From contig SVIJ01000003.1 of assembly GCA_015069565.1 (NCBI GenBank), forward strand, positions 1 to 62,616: a stretch of 62,616 bases of DNA. Direction: 5' to 3'. Source of the stretch: Clostridiales bacterium (GTDB lineage: Bacteria; Bacillota; Clostridia; Christensenellales; Borkfalkiaceae). The notes beneath the pieces were generated by a model. The model worked only from the letters and a program-made list of their open reading frames with translations, was not told where the DNA came from and searched no databases. Shown one piece after another: positions 43,818 to 51,863 of this stretch. The number at the start of each line of letters is the position of its first letter. Within the stretch, counting starts at the first letter, position 1. The position numbers and the translations under genes were made by a program.

Positions 43818-44966
43818 ATGGCGAAGGAAGAGCAAAACATGAAATTTTGCACGGAATGTGGACAAAAAGTGCCTGAAACGGCGTGGGTTTGTCCCCATTG
43901 CGGTTGCCAAATTGCAGAGCTTGAAGCAGAAGCAACGAATGATGATACTCCTTTATTGGAAGTAAAAGACCTGAAAAAATACTTCGTCGTAGGCACGAAC
44001 TTTTTCGGCAAGCCCACCAAGTATTTGCACGCGGTAGACAACGTTTCCTTTTCGCTCAAAAAGGGGCAGACCTTGGGGATCGTAGGGGAATCGGGCTGCG
44101 GCAAGACGACCATGGGCCGTACCATTTTGCGCCTTCACGACGTGACGGGCGGTGAAGTTTGGTTCAAGGGGCAAAAAATCAGCGATTTGTCGGATAGAGA
44201 GTTTGATAAGCTCCGTCCGCAAATGCAGATGATTTTCCAAGACCCGTATGCCAGCCTTTCGCCCAGACTTACCGTTGGGGAAATCATCGGTGAAGCGGCA
44301 AGAGAACACGGCATCGTGTCCCCTGAAAACTACAAGGAATACATTTTGAGCGTGATGAAGATGTGCGGCTTACAGCCCCATTACTTCGAGCGTTATCCGC
44401 ACGAGTTCTCGGGCGGTCAACGTCAGCGTATCTGTATTGCGCGCGCGCTTGCCTTGAAGCCCGACCTTGTTGTTTGCGACGAGCCCGTATCTGCGCTTGA
44501 CGTATCCATTCAGGCGCAGATCATCAATATGCTGAAAGAATTGCAGGCGGAGCTTGGCTTGACCTACGTCTTCATTTCGCACGACCTTTCCGTCGTCAAG
44601 CATATTTCCGATCAAGTGGGCGTTATGTACTTGGGCAGTATGGTAGAGTTTGGCGCGAAAGAGCAAATCTTCGGCAACACCTTGCACCCTTACACCAAGG
44701 CGCTGTTCTCGGCAGTTCCCGTGCCCAACCCGCACGTGAAGATGAACCGTATCATTTTGAAGGGGGATATTCCTTCCCCTGTCAATCCGCCGAGCGGATG
44801 TAAATTCCATACCCGTTGCGAAAGCTGTATGGAAATTTGTAAAAAGTTTGCGCCGACGTATAGAGAAGTGGAAGAAGGGCATTTCTGCGCTTGCCACCTG
44901 TATGCGTCCGAAGAAGAACTTGCAAGTATGAAGGCAGAGCTTGAAAAGCCTGCGGAGAGTGAATAA
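43818..44966 (+). CDS. oppF: Oligopeptide ABC transporter ATP-binding protein OppF with N-terminal zinc ribbon
   Basis: 382 residues from the ATG at 43818 (AAGGAG eight bases upstream, two bases after oppD). Residues 8-31 form a zinc ribbon (Cys11, Cys14, Cys25, Cys28), absent from ordinary OppF, joined by an acidic linker to a complete ABC domain: Walker A GESGCGKT (~91-98), signature EFSGGQRQR, Walker B LVVCDEPVSALD, and the C-terminal CKFHTRCESCMEIC cluster region. The ribbon is almost the same, in protein and DNA, as that of the small protein encoded at 45770-46156. The start inside the ribbon is well supported, so the fusion is real rather than an annotation artefact. Confidence 0.93.
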   Translation: MAKEEQNMKFCTECGQKVPETAWVCPHCGCQIAELEAEATNDDTPLLEVKDLKKYFVVGTNFFGKPTKYLHAVDNVSFSLKKGQTLGIVGESGCGKTTMGRTILRLHDVTGGEVWFKGQKISDLSDREFDKLRPQMQMIFQDPYASLSPRLTVGEIIGEAAREHGIVSPENYKEYILSVMKMCGLQPHYFERYPHEFSGGQRQRICIARALALKPDLVVCDEPVSALDVSIQAQIINMLKELQAELGLTYVFISHDLSVVKHISDQVGVMYLGSMVEFGAKEQIFGNTLHPYTKALFSAVPVPNPHVKMNRIILKGDIPSPVNPPSGCKFHTRCESCMEICKKFAPTYREVEEGHFCACHLYASEEELASMKAELEKPAESE

Positions 44967-44971
44967 CAAGC

Positions 44972-45223
44972 ATGAGTGAAAAAAGATCCAAAAAACCTGA
45001 CGATTTAGACACGGAAACGACCTTTGCGAATATGAACGTAGAAGGTATGCCTTGGTACGATCCTTCGAGAAAGGACAACCGCAAGAAAGAAGGCATACGC
45101 TTGACGCGCGCGGAAAAGTGGGCGATGTTCAAGGCGGGCTTTGTGGCGGTTATTCCGTTCGTTTTGGGCTTTGCAGGGATTTTCCTGCTGCTCTTTGCGA
45201 TCATGGCATTGTGGATCAAATAA
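44972..45223 (+). CDS. Small single-pass membrane protein of the opp operon
   Basis: 83 residues: a charged cytoplasmic N-terminus (~1-52) with MPWYDPSRKDNRKKEG and one hydrophobic helix (AGFVAVIPFVLGFAGIFLLLFAIMALWI). It begins five bases after oppF and ends at the operon terminator. Not recognised; by position it might be an accessory subunit or stabiliser of the Opp complex. Confidence 0.7.
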   Translation: MSEKRSKKPDDLDTETTFANMNVEGMPWYDPSRKDNRKKEGIRLTRAEKWAMFKAGFVAVIPFVLGFAGIFLLLFAIMALWIK

Positions 45224-45236
45224 GCGTGCTTCGGCC

Positions 45237-45283
45237 CTAATATAGCAAAAGAAAAACTCGGCTTAAAGCCGAGTTTTTTGCTT
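45237..45283. repeat. 47-bp direct repeat, copy 1 (contains a bidirectional terminator)
   Basis: Identical over 47 bases to 46205-46251. The core is an 11-bp stem (AAAAACTCGGC / GCCGAGTTTTT, 45252-45278) with flanking A and T runs, so it ends both the opp operon (+) and the XRE gene (-). Confidence 0.92.
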
Positions 45284-45290
45284 GTAAAGT

Positions 45291-45605
45291 TTAGTTGGAT
45301 TTTTGAACAATGGTTCGTAATAAGGAAAGAATAGCCGCTTTGGTTTCGTCGGGCACAGCGTGATACAATTTTAATAATTCCTGCTCGGACGGCGGATAAT
45401 TCGTTGCATCGTGATCGTTAAAAAATTCCGCTAAGGTAATACCAAATGCACTGCATAAACATTCTAACGTGGTAATAGAAGGCAAGGTTTCACGATTGAA
45501 CATATTGGTAAGAGTGGACTGCGAAATGTTTGATTCCACCGAAAGACGATATATAGACCAGTTTCGTTCAAGTCGCAACTGATTGATTCTTTTCAATACA
45601 TCCAT
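45291..45605 (-). CDS. XRE-family helix-turn-helix repressor
   Basis: 104 residues. HTH_3 domain at ~5-62 (RINQLRLERNWSIYRLS, then SQSTLTNMFNRETLPSITTLECLCSAFGITLAEFF), then a short helical tail that may mediate dimerisation. No sensor or peptidase domain. It is divergent from the zinc-ribbon gene, and the 164-base space between them contains three CATATG-centred symmetric sites, one between the -35 and -10 boxes, so it probably represses that gene and itself. Confidence 0.9.
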   Translation of the reverse strand: MDVLKRINQLRLERNWSIYRLSVESNISQSTLTNMFNRETLPSITTLECLCSAFGITLAEFFNDHDATNYPPSEQELLKLYHAVPDETKAAILSLLRTIVQKSN

Positions 45606-45633
45606 AACGCATTTTCCTTAGATGAAGTAATTC

Positions 45634-45729
45634 CCATATGTATATATAATATCACAAATTATAAAAATTATAATATCCAAATGGGTTGACATTATAACCC
45701 ATATGTGTTATAATGTGGTATACATATGG
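45634..45729. promoter_or_regulatory. Putative XRE operators: three CATATG-centred sites
   Basis: Site O2 (45694-45711, ATAACCCATATGTGTTAT) is a near-perfect 18-bp palindrome. O1 (CCATATGTATA, 45634-45644) and O3 (TATACATATGG, 45719-45729) are exact reverse complements of each other. O1 lies just upstream of the repressor gene, O3 at the expected start of the divergent transcript. Confidence 0.65.
45686..45714 (+). promoter_or_regulatory. Perfect-consensus sigma-A promoter of the zinc-ribbon gene
   Basis: TTGACA (45686-45691), 17 bases, TATAAT (45709-45714). An 18-bp palindrome fills the spacer and reaches into the -10 box, so a bound repressor would block polymerase. Confidence 0.85.
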
Positions 45730-45769
45730 AAATATGTGCAAAAAAACAGAAAAGGTGGATGCAAAAACA

Positions 45770-46156
45770 ATGGAAGAAAACGTGAACGTACAGCAAGAAA
45801 TGAAATTTTGCTCGGAATGTGGACAAAAAATCATGAAAAAAGCGGTGATTTGTCCGCATTGTGGCTGTCAAATCGGTGCACCAACAGTGAAAAGCCAGCC
45901 GCAGATTATCAATAATGATCACAAAGAAGAAGGGAGTAAAAAATTTGTTCGTTTTTTGCTTACTTTTTTCTTGGGGTGGATCGGAAGTATGATTATTAAC
46001 CACACCAGCTTGAAACCAAAGGGATTTACATCTAGAACTCTTGCCTATTTTTTCCTTGCATTTTTTACATTTGGAATTTATCCCATTGTAGCGTCTGTAT
46101 GTAATTTGAGTTTCGATCCTTCGATAAGTAGCAATATCGGTTATATAAAAGATTAG
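45770..46156 (+). CDS. Zinc-ribbon, TM2-like membrane protein
   Basis: 128 residues from the ATG at 45770, with AGGTGG 11 bases upstream; upstream in-frame ATGs lie at or before the predicted transcript start or lack an RBS. Zinc ribbon at ~11-33 (Cys14, Cys17, Cys28, Cys31) followed by a hydrophobic half with two to three helices (FVRFLLTFFLGWIGSMIIN, TLAYFFLAFFTFGIYPIVASV), resembling the TM2-domain arrangement. Function unknown. Its ribbon MKFCSECGQK and CPHCGCQI matches that on OppF. Controlled, by inference, by the adjacent XRE repressor. Confidence 0.75.
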   Translation: MEENVNVQQEMKFCSECGQKIMKKAVICPHCGCQIGAPTVKSQPQIINNDHKEEGSKKFVRFLLTFFLGWIGSMIINHTSLKPKGFTSRTLAYFFLAFFTFGIYPIVASVCNLSFDPSISSNIGYIKD

Positions 46157-46204
46157 TAATTGCTTTCGCTAGTGCGTGAAATCAGAAATATTTTAGATTT
46201 TAAT

Positions 46205-46251
46205 CTAATATAGCAAAAGAAAAACTCGGCTTAAAGCCGAGTTTTTTGCTT
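46205..46251. repeat. 47-bp direct repeat, copy 2 (terminator)
   Basis: Exact copy of 45237-45283, 968 bases further on. Here it terminates the zinc-ribbon gene (stem 46220-46246 followed by T-run). Confidence 0.92.
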
Positions 46252-46328
46252 CTAAAACGAGTGATTTTCCAGCGCGAGTATTTCTTTGCGTCGCAGAATA
46301 ACGTGGCAATTATGAGCGATTTTTCGCT

Positions 46329-46361
46329 TAAAAAAGCTCCCTTTGAGAGAAGGGAGCTTTT
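46329..46361 (-). terminator. Terminator of the 1,476-residue lipoprotein gene
   Basis: Twelve-base-pair perfect stem (AAAAGCTCCCTT / AAGGGAGCTTTT), six-base loop, with a T-run on the minus strand 23 bases after the stop; usable on both strands. Confidence 0.88.
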
Positions 46362-46383
46362 CGTTTTGTTTTTAAGCGGGTTG

Positions 46384-49300
46384 TTAGCCGATCAGCGTCA
46401 GAGTGATGCTGAAAGGATTATCAAACATATTGAATACCGCCGTGTATTGCTTGCCATCATCGTCGTTTGTCAGCGTCATTTCGATTTTGCCGAGCGTCAT
46501 CGAGATGTTCGTGAGAACGTACTTGTAGGTCGTGACAACCGCGCCGTCCTTATCCGTGACGGTGATCGTACCAGGGTTGCTTGCGGACGTGTATCTTCCG
46601 TCGAAGGTGAAGGTGTTGCCTGACGTCTTTTCAACCGCTTGGATCATGTAGAGTTCGTCGATCGAAGTGAGCGTGAATGCGCGCGTTCCTTCGTCGTTGA
46701 CGTATGCGCCCTTGGCGGAAACGTCCGTCCATTCAAGCAGGTAGATACGCGTTCTATCGCCAACCGTTGCATACAAACGGTATACGTCGTGTTCCGCCAT
46801 GTATTCGTAGGTGAAGATGGTTGCCGCCGAAACGCCTTGTACTTGACGAGCCGTTGAGTACACAGAGTTCGTTTGGTTTTCGCTCTTACCCGTACCGTCG
46901 AACAGGAAGGTCGTGGTGGTGAAGCTCTTATACGTCCACGTCGTGCCAACCAAGTCGTCCATCTTCGTGCAAAGCTGATAGAGTTCGCCGAGCGTAGCCG
47001 TCGAAGAGATTGCAAAGTCGCCGCCGCTCAAAGGAATGAGATAGCTTGCACCGTAGGTGCAGGTGCCTGTTTCCGCATCGTAGGTTGCGGAGATGCTTCT
47101 GCCGTCGAACGTGCCGAGCATCTTGCCCGTCAAATCCATGGGAAGCAGGGTCAAACGAGTGGTGTAAGCGCCGCTCACCGCCCAAGTGCCCACGAACGGG
47201 TTGTTCAAGTACAGGAGCGTTTTACCAGTAGCCGTCGTCCAAACGTAGTTGTTGTTTTCTACGCGGATGGTTGCCACCGTTTCACTGCCGAGCAGAACCG
47301 CCGTTTCGTCGTTTGCGTTCTTGTAGTTATAGACCGTTTCACCGCCGTTTGCGTCCTTTACCGTGAGCTTGCCGCCTGCGGAAAGGTTGCCGCGACCGTC
47401 AAAGGCGTAGGAATTGCCGTTCAAATCTACGATTTCAAGGCTTGCGAAGTCGTCCTTGCGTTCGTAGGTTTCCTCATTCGAGCCGTCTTTAATTACCATC
47501 GAGCCGTCCGCCGTCGTATAACGGATCGTGTAGGTTTTACCGTTGTAAGTAAACGCGCCCGACAAAATATCTCCGTTTGTTGCCAGCGTGTAGGGGGTGG
47601 TTTTGTCGTCGATCGTCACGTAGCCCGTGAAGCCTTCCGCGGTGTATACGCCGAAGCCGTTGAAGATTACTTCGCCAAGTTCTTCGTGTTCGCCTACCCA
47701 TTCGCCTATGAATACGTCGTAGTGGTAGAAGACGTAAGCGTTCGTTTCGTCGATCATCGACTGGTTGCTATCGTACAGGTATGCAACCAAAGTACCGTTT
47801 TGCTTGTCGTAGCTCATGTAGCCGAATACGATTGCGCCGTTGTACAGGGTGATTCTGCCGTATTCCATCGCGTAGAACAGCTCGTAGGTGTTGCCGTCCC
47901 AGTATTCGATCGAGCCCATACCGCTACCGTCTACGGTGATACCGTTCAGGGTGAGTTTGGCACTGCCGTTCTTGTGGGCGGCAGACCATGTACCCTTGTA
48001 GCTGTTTTGGTCGGCAAAGGTGATGCTGATGCCGTTACCTTCCAAAGAAAGGAAGCCGTTCGAATCCATCACAACGTAGCCGAACAGCTCGCTACCTGCC
48101 GTCAATACGGCTCTGCCGTGTTCGTCAATGGTGTAAGTGCCAGTAGACGTATTGATGGGCGCGTGGTTGCCGCCGTTGCGGTCGTAGTAAAGCTGTTCCA
48201 GCTTCCACGTACCCAAGCCGTCCATCGTCAACTGATAGCTTTCAGAAACGGAAACCGTCCAAACGCCGTGGAAAGAATCCAACGCGGTAGCCGCAGTGCC
48301 GTTCAAGGTGAGTACGCCGTTTTCGTACGTACCTGCATCACCGTTGCTTATAGTGATTGTGCCGTTATTCAGCGTATACGTATAGGAGCTGTTGCCGATT
48401 TCCACCGTCCAGTCCTTCGCGAAGGAATAGCTGTTGCCGTTGTAGGAATATTCCTGCTCGAAGCCAAAGCTGGAAAGGGCGGTCAAGGGGTTAGCCTTGG
48501 TGAAATAGGTGCCGTCGTAGATGCGAAGCCCGTCTGCAACAATATCCGCTTGGAAGGTGTAGAAGTCGAGCTGGTAGATATCCGAGATCGTGCCGCCGTT
48601 TGCGTAGCGAGCAAATCTTGCGCTGTTGAATACGATCGAATTGCCGTCGTAGCGGTAGAGCCCGCCCGAAACGATGCCGCCGTCTTCGTATTCGTAGCTG
48701 CCGTCTTCGTTCAGCGTCAGGGATGCCGTATCACCTGCGCGCACAACCATTTCATACGTACCTGCCACCGCCGAGTAATCGATGAAGCCGACGTAGATCG
48801 TCTGTTCGAGCTGCATGAACAGGTAGGCATAGGGCGCGCGTTGGGTGCACGCTTCGTCCAAGAAGAAGCCGTAGGAAATCGCGCCGTTGTCGCCGGTCAT
48901 GTATTCGCTGACGAGCACTTCCGTGCTGATGATTGCAAAGGAAAGACTGCCGTATTCGGTGATGTTGACGGTGTAGCTTGTTTGTCCGCCGCGCGTTGCG
49001 CCCTTGTAAACAAACGTGGTGTTGAAGCCGTCTTCGTATTTGTCATCGTAGTTGAGATAGAAGGAAGGATAGGATTCCCCATCTTCGTAGATCCAGTCGA
49101 AGGCATACCAGCCGAGCGTGTTATACAGGAATTCTTCGGTGGAGAAATCCATCGAGCCGTCCACGCCGCCTTCCGCATAGTAGTTGTCAGCCGTATAAGC
49201 TACGATTGCTTCGGGGGAGAGCGTGCCTGCATCGTCCATCTTTGCAACAACGCCGTCCGTAAAGGCGTATCCGTCTACCGCTGAGCTTGCGTCCAAGGTG

Positions 49301-50814
49301 GATGCCGAGAAGCAGCGCACGATTGCGGTTTCATTTTCCGCATAAGCGACTACGCCACCAGCATAAGCGGTGCAGTATTCGGGCATCGAAGTATCGTCGA
49401 TTTCAGCAATCGCGGAAACCGTACCCGTTGCATACGAGTTAAAGACGGAAGCATACGCCGCAAGATGCCCGACAACGCCGCCCGTTTGGATTGCGCCGTA
49501 AACCAAGACGTCGCGCGCATAAGAAGTATGCAAAATGGTGGTCGCGAGATAATCGGCAGCGAACACGTAGCCTGCGATCCCGCCTGCGCTAGGAATGATA
49601 CCGTCGTTTGCAAAGACCGTAGTATCGGTCACGCTTACGTAAGCGATTTCCGTCGTGACGCGGCTTTGGTAAGAGCCAAAGTCGAGAAACGCCGATTGCA
49701 CAACGCCGATTGCGCCGCCGACGTAGGAAAGGTACATTTCGTTCCCCGTTGCGGAAACCTGACCGCCGTTAATCGAGCAGTTGATTATTCTAATACCGAT
49801 ACCGTAGCCAACCAAGCCGCCGACCGCAAGCATTTTGTTTGCATCACCTTCCATAACGCCGCTGACGGTGAAGTTTTCAATATGCACGTTGTTGAGCGTA
49901 CCTAAACTCGGATCGTTCAAGCTCCCCATCATGTAGCCGAAGAGCCCGACGTAGGGGGTGTTCGTTTCTTCAATTTTGAAGTTTTTGATGGTGTGACCCA
50001 TACCGTTGAAGTAGCCGCCGAAGTAGGTTTCTACGTTGTCCGCGCCAACGGTGGTCGCGTCGCCGATTACGGGAATCGTTTCTCCCTTAAAGTCAAGATC
50101 CGCTTCTAGCTGATAGTAGCCTTCAACGTAGTTGACGTTCCCGATCTTGACCTGTTCCGCAATGAACAGCCAGTCCGCAGGGGTATAGATAAGGAAGGGG
50201 TTTTCGCTGTCCGTCCCGCCCGTCGTACAGGTAGCTTCATCCTTGACAACGTCCAAAACGGAAATTACCGTATCCGACGTTGCGTAGACGGTATAGACGC
50301 CCTGAGCGTCTGCCGCTTGAATGCTTGCGCCCGCGCGAACAACGGCGTTCTTCGCCGTGTAGAAGGGGTTCACGTCCAACGAGAAGGAAATAGGGGTGTT
50401 GAAGGGAACGGTCACGGTGTCTTGATACTCGCAAACGTAGCTTACGCCTTCCGCTTCGTTGAAGGAAACGGTCACGTCCGCAAAGCGCAAGGTGAGCGCT
50501 TCATTCACCGTCACGGTGTATGTACCCTGTTCGTTGGGGGTGATCGGCTGATCGCCTGCAAGCAAGGTGAAGTTCTTCGAGCCCTTCCAAGCGGAAAGAT
50601 CGAGCGTAAAGGTAAGGGTCGAGCCCTTTTCGATCTGACCGTTCACAAGGTCGTCGGTGACGAACACGATGCCGTCCACTTCGGGGAAGGAAACTTCCAC
50701 GCCGTTTTGCAGGGTGCTCGACGAGTCGCCAGTTTTATCACCGCAAGCCGCGAAGCCAAAAGCCGCAAAGCCTGCCATGATTGCCAGCAACATAGAAAGG
50801 ATAATTTTTTTCAT
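46384..50814 (-). CDS. Very large lipoprotein with GLUG-type beta-helix and repeated beta domains
   Basis: 1,476 residues. Signal peptide with lipobox FAAC (~21-24) then GDKTGDSSS. Two Ig-like modules (~40-200) precede a GLUG-containing beta-helix (~205-590: FLIYTPADWLFIAEQV, YYQLEADLDFKGETIPVIGD, GGYFNGMGHTIKNFKIEE, GGLVGYGIGIRIINCSI). From ~600 to the end there are many short beta units of the type GTWxxxxxxxxLTLNxxGxxxY with Gly/Tyr/Asn, reminiscent of lipocalin-like or choline-binding-type sheet repeats. No enzymatic motif seen. Probably a surface adhesin or glycan-binding protein. RBS GGAGAG is seven bases before the ATG. Confidence 0.65.
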   Translation of the reverse strand: MKKIILSMLLAIMAGFAAFGFAACGDKTGDSSSTLQNGVEVSFPEVDGIVFVTDDLVNGQIEKGSTLTFTLDLSAWKGSKNFTLLAGDQPITPNEQGTYTVTVNEALTLRFADVTVSFNEAEGVSYVCEYQDTVTVPFNTPISFSLDVNPFYTAKNAVVRAGASIQAADAQGVYTVYATSDTVISVLDVVKDEATCTTGGTDSENPFLIYTPADWLFIAEQVKIGNVNYVEGYYQLEADLDFKGETIPVIGDATTVGADNVETYFGGYFNGMGHTIKNFKIEETNTPYVGLFGYMMGSLNDPSLGTLNNVHIENFTVSGVMEGDANKMLAVGGLVGYGIGIRIINCSINGGQVSATGNEMYLSYVGGAIGVVQSAFLDFGSYQSRVTTEIAYVSVTDTTVFANDGIIPSAGGIAGYVFAADYLATTILHTSYARDVLVYGAIQTGGVVGHLAAYASVFNSYATGTVSAIAEIDDTSMPEYCTAYAGGVVAYAENETAIVRCFSASTLDASSAVDGYAFTDGVVAKMDDAGTLSPEAIVAYTADNYYAEGGVDGSMDFSTEEFLYNTLGWYAFDWIYEDGESYPSFYLNYDDKYEDGFNTTFVYKGATRGGQTSYTVNITEYGSLSFAIISTEVLVSEYMTGDNGAISYGFFLDEACTQRAPYAYLFMQLEQTIYVGFIDYSAVAGTYEMVVRAGDTASLTLNEDGSYEYEDGGIVSGGLYRYDGNSIVFNSARFARYANGGTISDIYQLDFYTFQADIVADGLRIYDGTYFTKANPLTALSSFGFEQEYSYNGNSYSFAKDWTVEIGNSSYTYTLNNGTITISNGDAGTYENGVLTLNGTAATALDSFHGVWTVSVSESYQLTMDGLGTWKLEQLYYDRNGGNHAPINTSTGTYTIDEHGRAVLTAGSELFGYVVMDSNGFLSLEGNGISITFADQNSYKGTWSAAHKNGSAKLTLNGITVDGSGMGSIEYWDGNTYELFYAMEYGRITLYNGAIVFGYMSYDKQNGTLVAYLYDSNQSMIDETNAYVFYHYDVFIGEWVGEHEELGEVIFNGFGVYTAEGFTGYVTIDDKTTPYTLATNGDILSGAFTYNGKTYTIRYTTADGSMVIKDGSNEETYERKDDFASLEIVDLNGNSYAFDGRGNLSAGGKLTVKDANGGETVYNYKNANDETAVLLGSETVATIRVENNNYVWTTATGKTLLYLNNPFVGTWAVSGAYTTRLTLLPMDLTGKMLGTFDGRSISATYDAETGTCTYGASYLIPLSGGDFAISSTATLGELYQLCTKMDDLVGTTWTYKSFTTTTFLFDGTGKSENQTNSVYSTARQVQGVSAATIFTYEYMAEHDVYRLYATVGDRTRIYLLEWTDVSAKGAYVNDEGTRAFTLTSIDELYMIQAVEKTSGNTFTFDGRYTSASNPGTITVTDKDGAVVTTYKYVLTNISMTLGKIEMTLTNDDDGKQYTAVFNMFDNPFSITLTLIG

Positions 50815-50847
50815 ATAAACTCTCCGTAGATATAGTTTTTCGATTGA

Positions 50848-50960
50848 TCAAGAACTTTCCATATAAAAAAGGCATAGTTCTACGGATATATTATACTATA
50901 TATCCGTAAAAAACACAACGATTTTTATATTCTCAGATGCAATTTTCAAGAACTTTCCAT
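50848..50960. repeat. 15-bp direct repeat pair flanking a divergent promoter
   Basis: TCAAGAACTTTCCAT occurs exactly at 50848-50862 and 50946-50960. On the minus strand each copy reads ATGGAAAGTTCTTGA, an accidental or real five-codon frame. The pair brackets the promoter/palindrome at 50881-50918 and may mark regulator sites. Confidence 0.5.
50881..50918 (-). promoter_or_regulatory. Minus-strand promoter embedded in a 28-bp palindrome
   Basis: An inverted repeat with 11-bp perfect arms (TACGGATATAT / ATATATCCGTA, 50881-50908) encloses a minus-strand -10 box TATAAT (50895-50890); TTGTGT at 50918-50913 gives a -35 with 17-base spacing. It lies ~70 bases before the large lipoprotein gene and looks like an operator over a promoter. 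A stretch complementary to the RBS region (GTAGA with TCTAC) begins the predicted transcript. Confidence 0.6.
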
Positions 50961-50982
50961 CATTTTGCGCAGGAATTTTTAC

Positions 50983-51011
50983 TTGACAGGAAGGCGTATA
51001 TGATATATAAT
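50983..51011 (+). promoter_or_regulatory. Perfect-consensus sigma-A promoter of the redox operon
   Basis: TTGACA (50983-50988), 17 bases, TATAAT (51006-51011), 75 bases before the membrane protein gene. Confidence 0.85.
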
Positions 51012-51085
51012 AAAGTCGGGTGTATGCGCGGTTGCGTATATGCGCGTGCGCGAGCTATTGATGCGCGAAATAAAAGGATATGAAA

Positions 51086-51862
51086 ATGAAAAATAAGACA
51101 ATTCGTACAATTTATGGAGTTGCGTTCTTGGCGTATACGGCGCTTGTAGGCGTGCTGAGCGTACTCAAAGCGCTCAACCTGCATTTGGGGGGCGGCTACA
51201 CCAAGGACGGAGTGGAAACGGCTCTGACGGAGCTGCTTCCCTTCCTGCTTGGCTTTGCGGCTTGGGTAGTCGTCGGCGTGATTGTATACGCAATTTTCCC
51301 CGTGGAACAGGAAAAGCTTCGCGTGAAGCCGAATACTGCTACGCAGATTGCAAAGTTCGCGCAAAGGCTGCCCGAAGGCGCTTGGTCGGAAGGCAAACGC
51401 GCCTTGAAGAAAAAAACGTTGTTGCTTTGGGGAATTACGGGCGGCGTGCTTGCCGTGCTGTTCTTCTTCCCCCTTTGCTATCTTTTGAACGGCAAGAACT
51501 TCAATTATACGGATACGAACACGGAAATGGTGCAGGCGGCGGCGCATACGTTGCCCTTTGTGGCGGTGGCGTTCGCTGTGGTGATCGTCGCGTATCTTAT
51601 GTATACGTTTATGCTGAAAAAGGCGCTTGCGGAAGTCAAGGCGCTTACGGCGCAGGCGGCGAAGGACGGAACGATGGTAAAAGGCGGCGTGGCGGGCGTC
51701 AAGGAAGGTTGGCTGGACGATCCCAAGAAGCTTTGGATCGTGCGCGGGATCTTGATTGCGTTAGCGCTGGTGCTGACGATTTTCGGGATCGTAAACGGCG
51801 GTATGAACGAAGTGTTCAAGAAAGCCGCAGAGCTGTGTACGGAATGTGTGGGGTTGGCGTGA
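51086..51862 (+). CDS. Membrane protein with CD1871A-like CXXC C-terminus
   Basis: 258 residues from the ATG at 51086 (AAGGA seven bases upstream; another ATG at 51080 is too close to it). About five membrane helices. The last ~45 residues (IVRGILIALALVLTIFGIVN, then GGMNEVFKKAAELCTECVGLA with Cys251 and Cys254) match the small CD1871A-type proteins of Clostridia, which end in a ICxECIGxG-like CXXC and lie beside 4Fe-4S membrane proteins, as here. The rest, N-terminal to this unit, looks like an extra transmembrane domain fused on. Two bases separate it from the polyferredoxin gene. Role in electron transfer is inferred from the partner. Confidence 0.75.
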   Translation: MKNKTIRTIYGVAFLAYTALVGVLSVLKALNLHLGGGYTKDGVETALTELLPFLLGFAAWVVVGVIVYAIFPVEQEKLRVKPNTATQIAKFAQRLPEGAWSEGKRALKKKTLLLWGITGGVLAVLFFFPLCYLLNGKNFNYTDTNTEMVQAAAHTLPFVAVAFAVVIVAYLMYTFMLKKALAEVKALTAQAAKDGTMVKGGVAGVKEGWLDDPKKLWIVRGILIALALVLTIFGIVNGGMNEVFKKAAELCTECVGLA

Positions 51863-51863
51863 T

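Noticed and set aside
45237-46251. Complete integrative element or prophage
   Set aside because: Only about 1 kb with a repressor and one small membrane gene; no integrase, excisionase or structural gene is encoded.
46873-49284. 803-codon open frame on the plus strand
   Set aside because: Antisense shadow of the 1,476-residue lipoprotein, which has a signal peptide, RBS, promoter and terminator.
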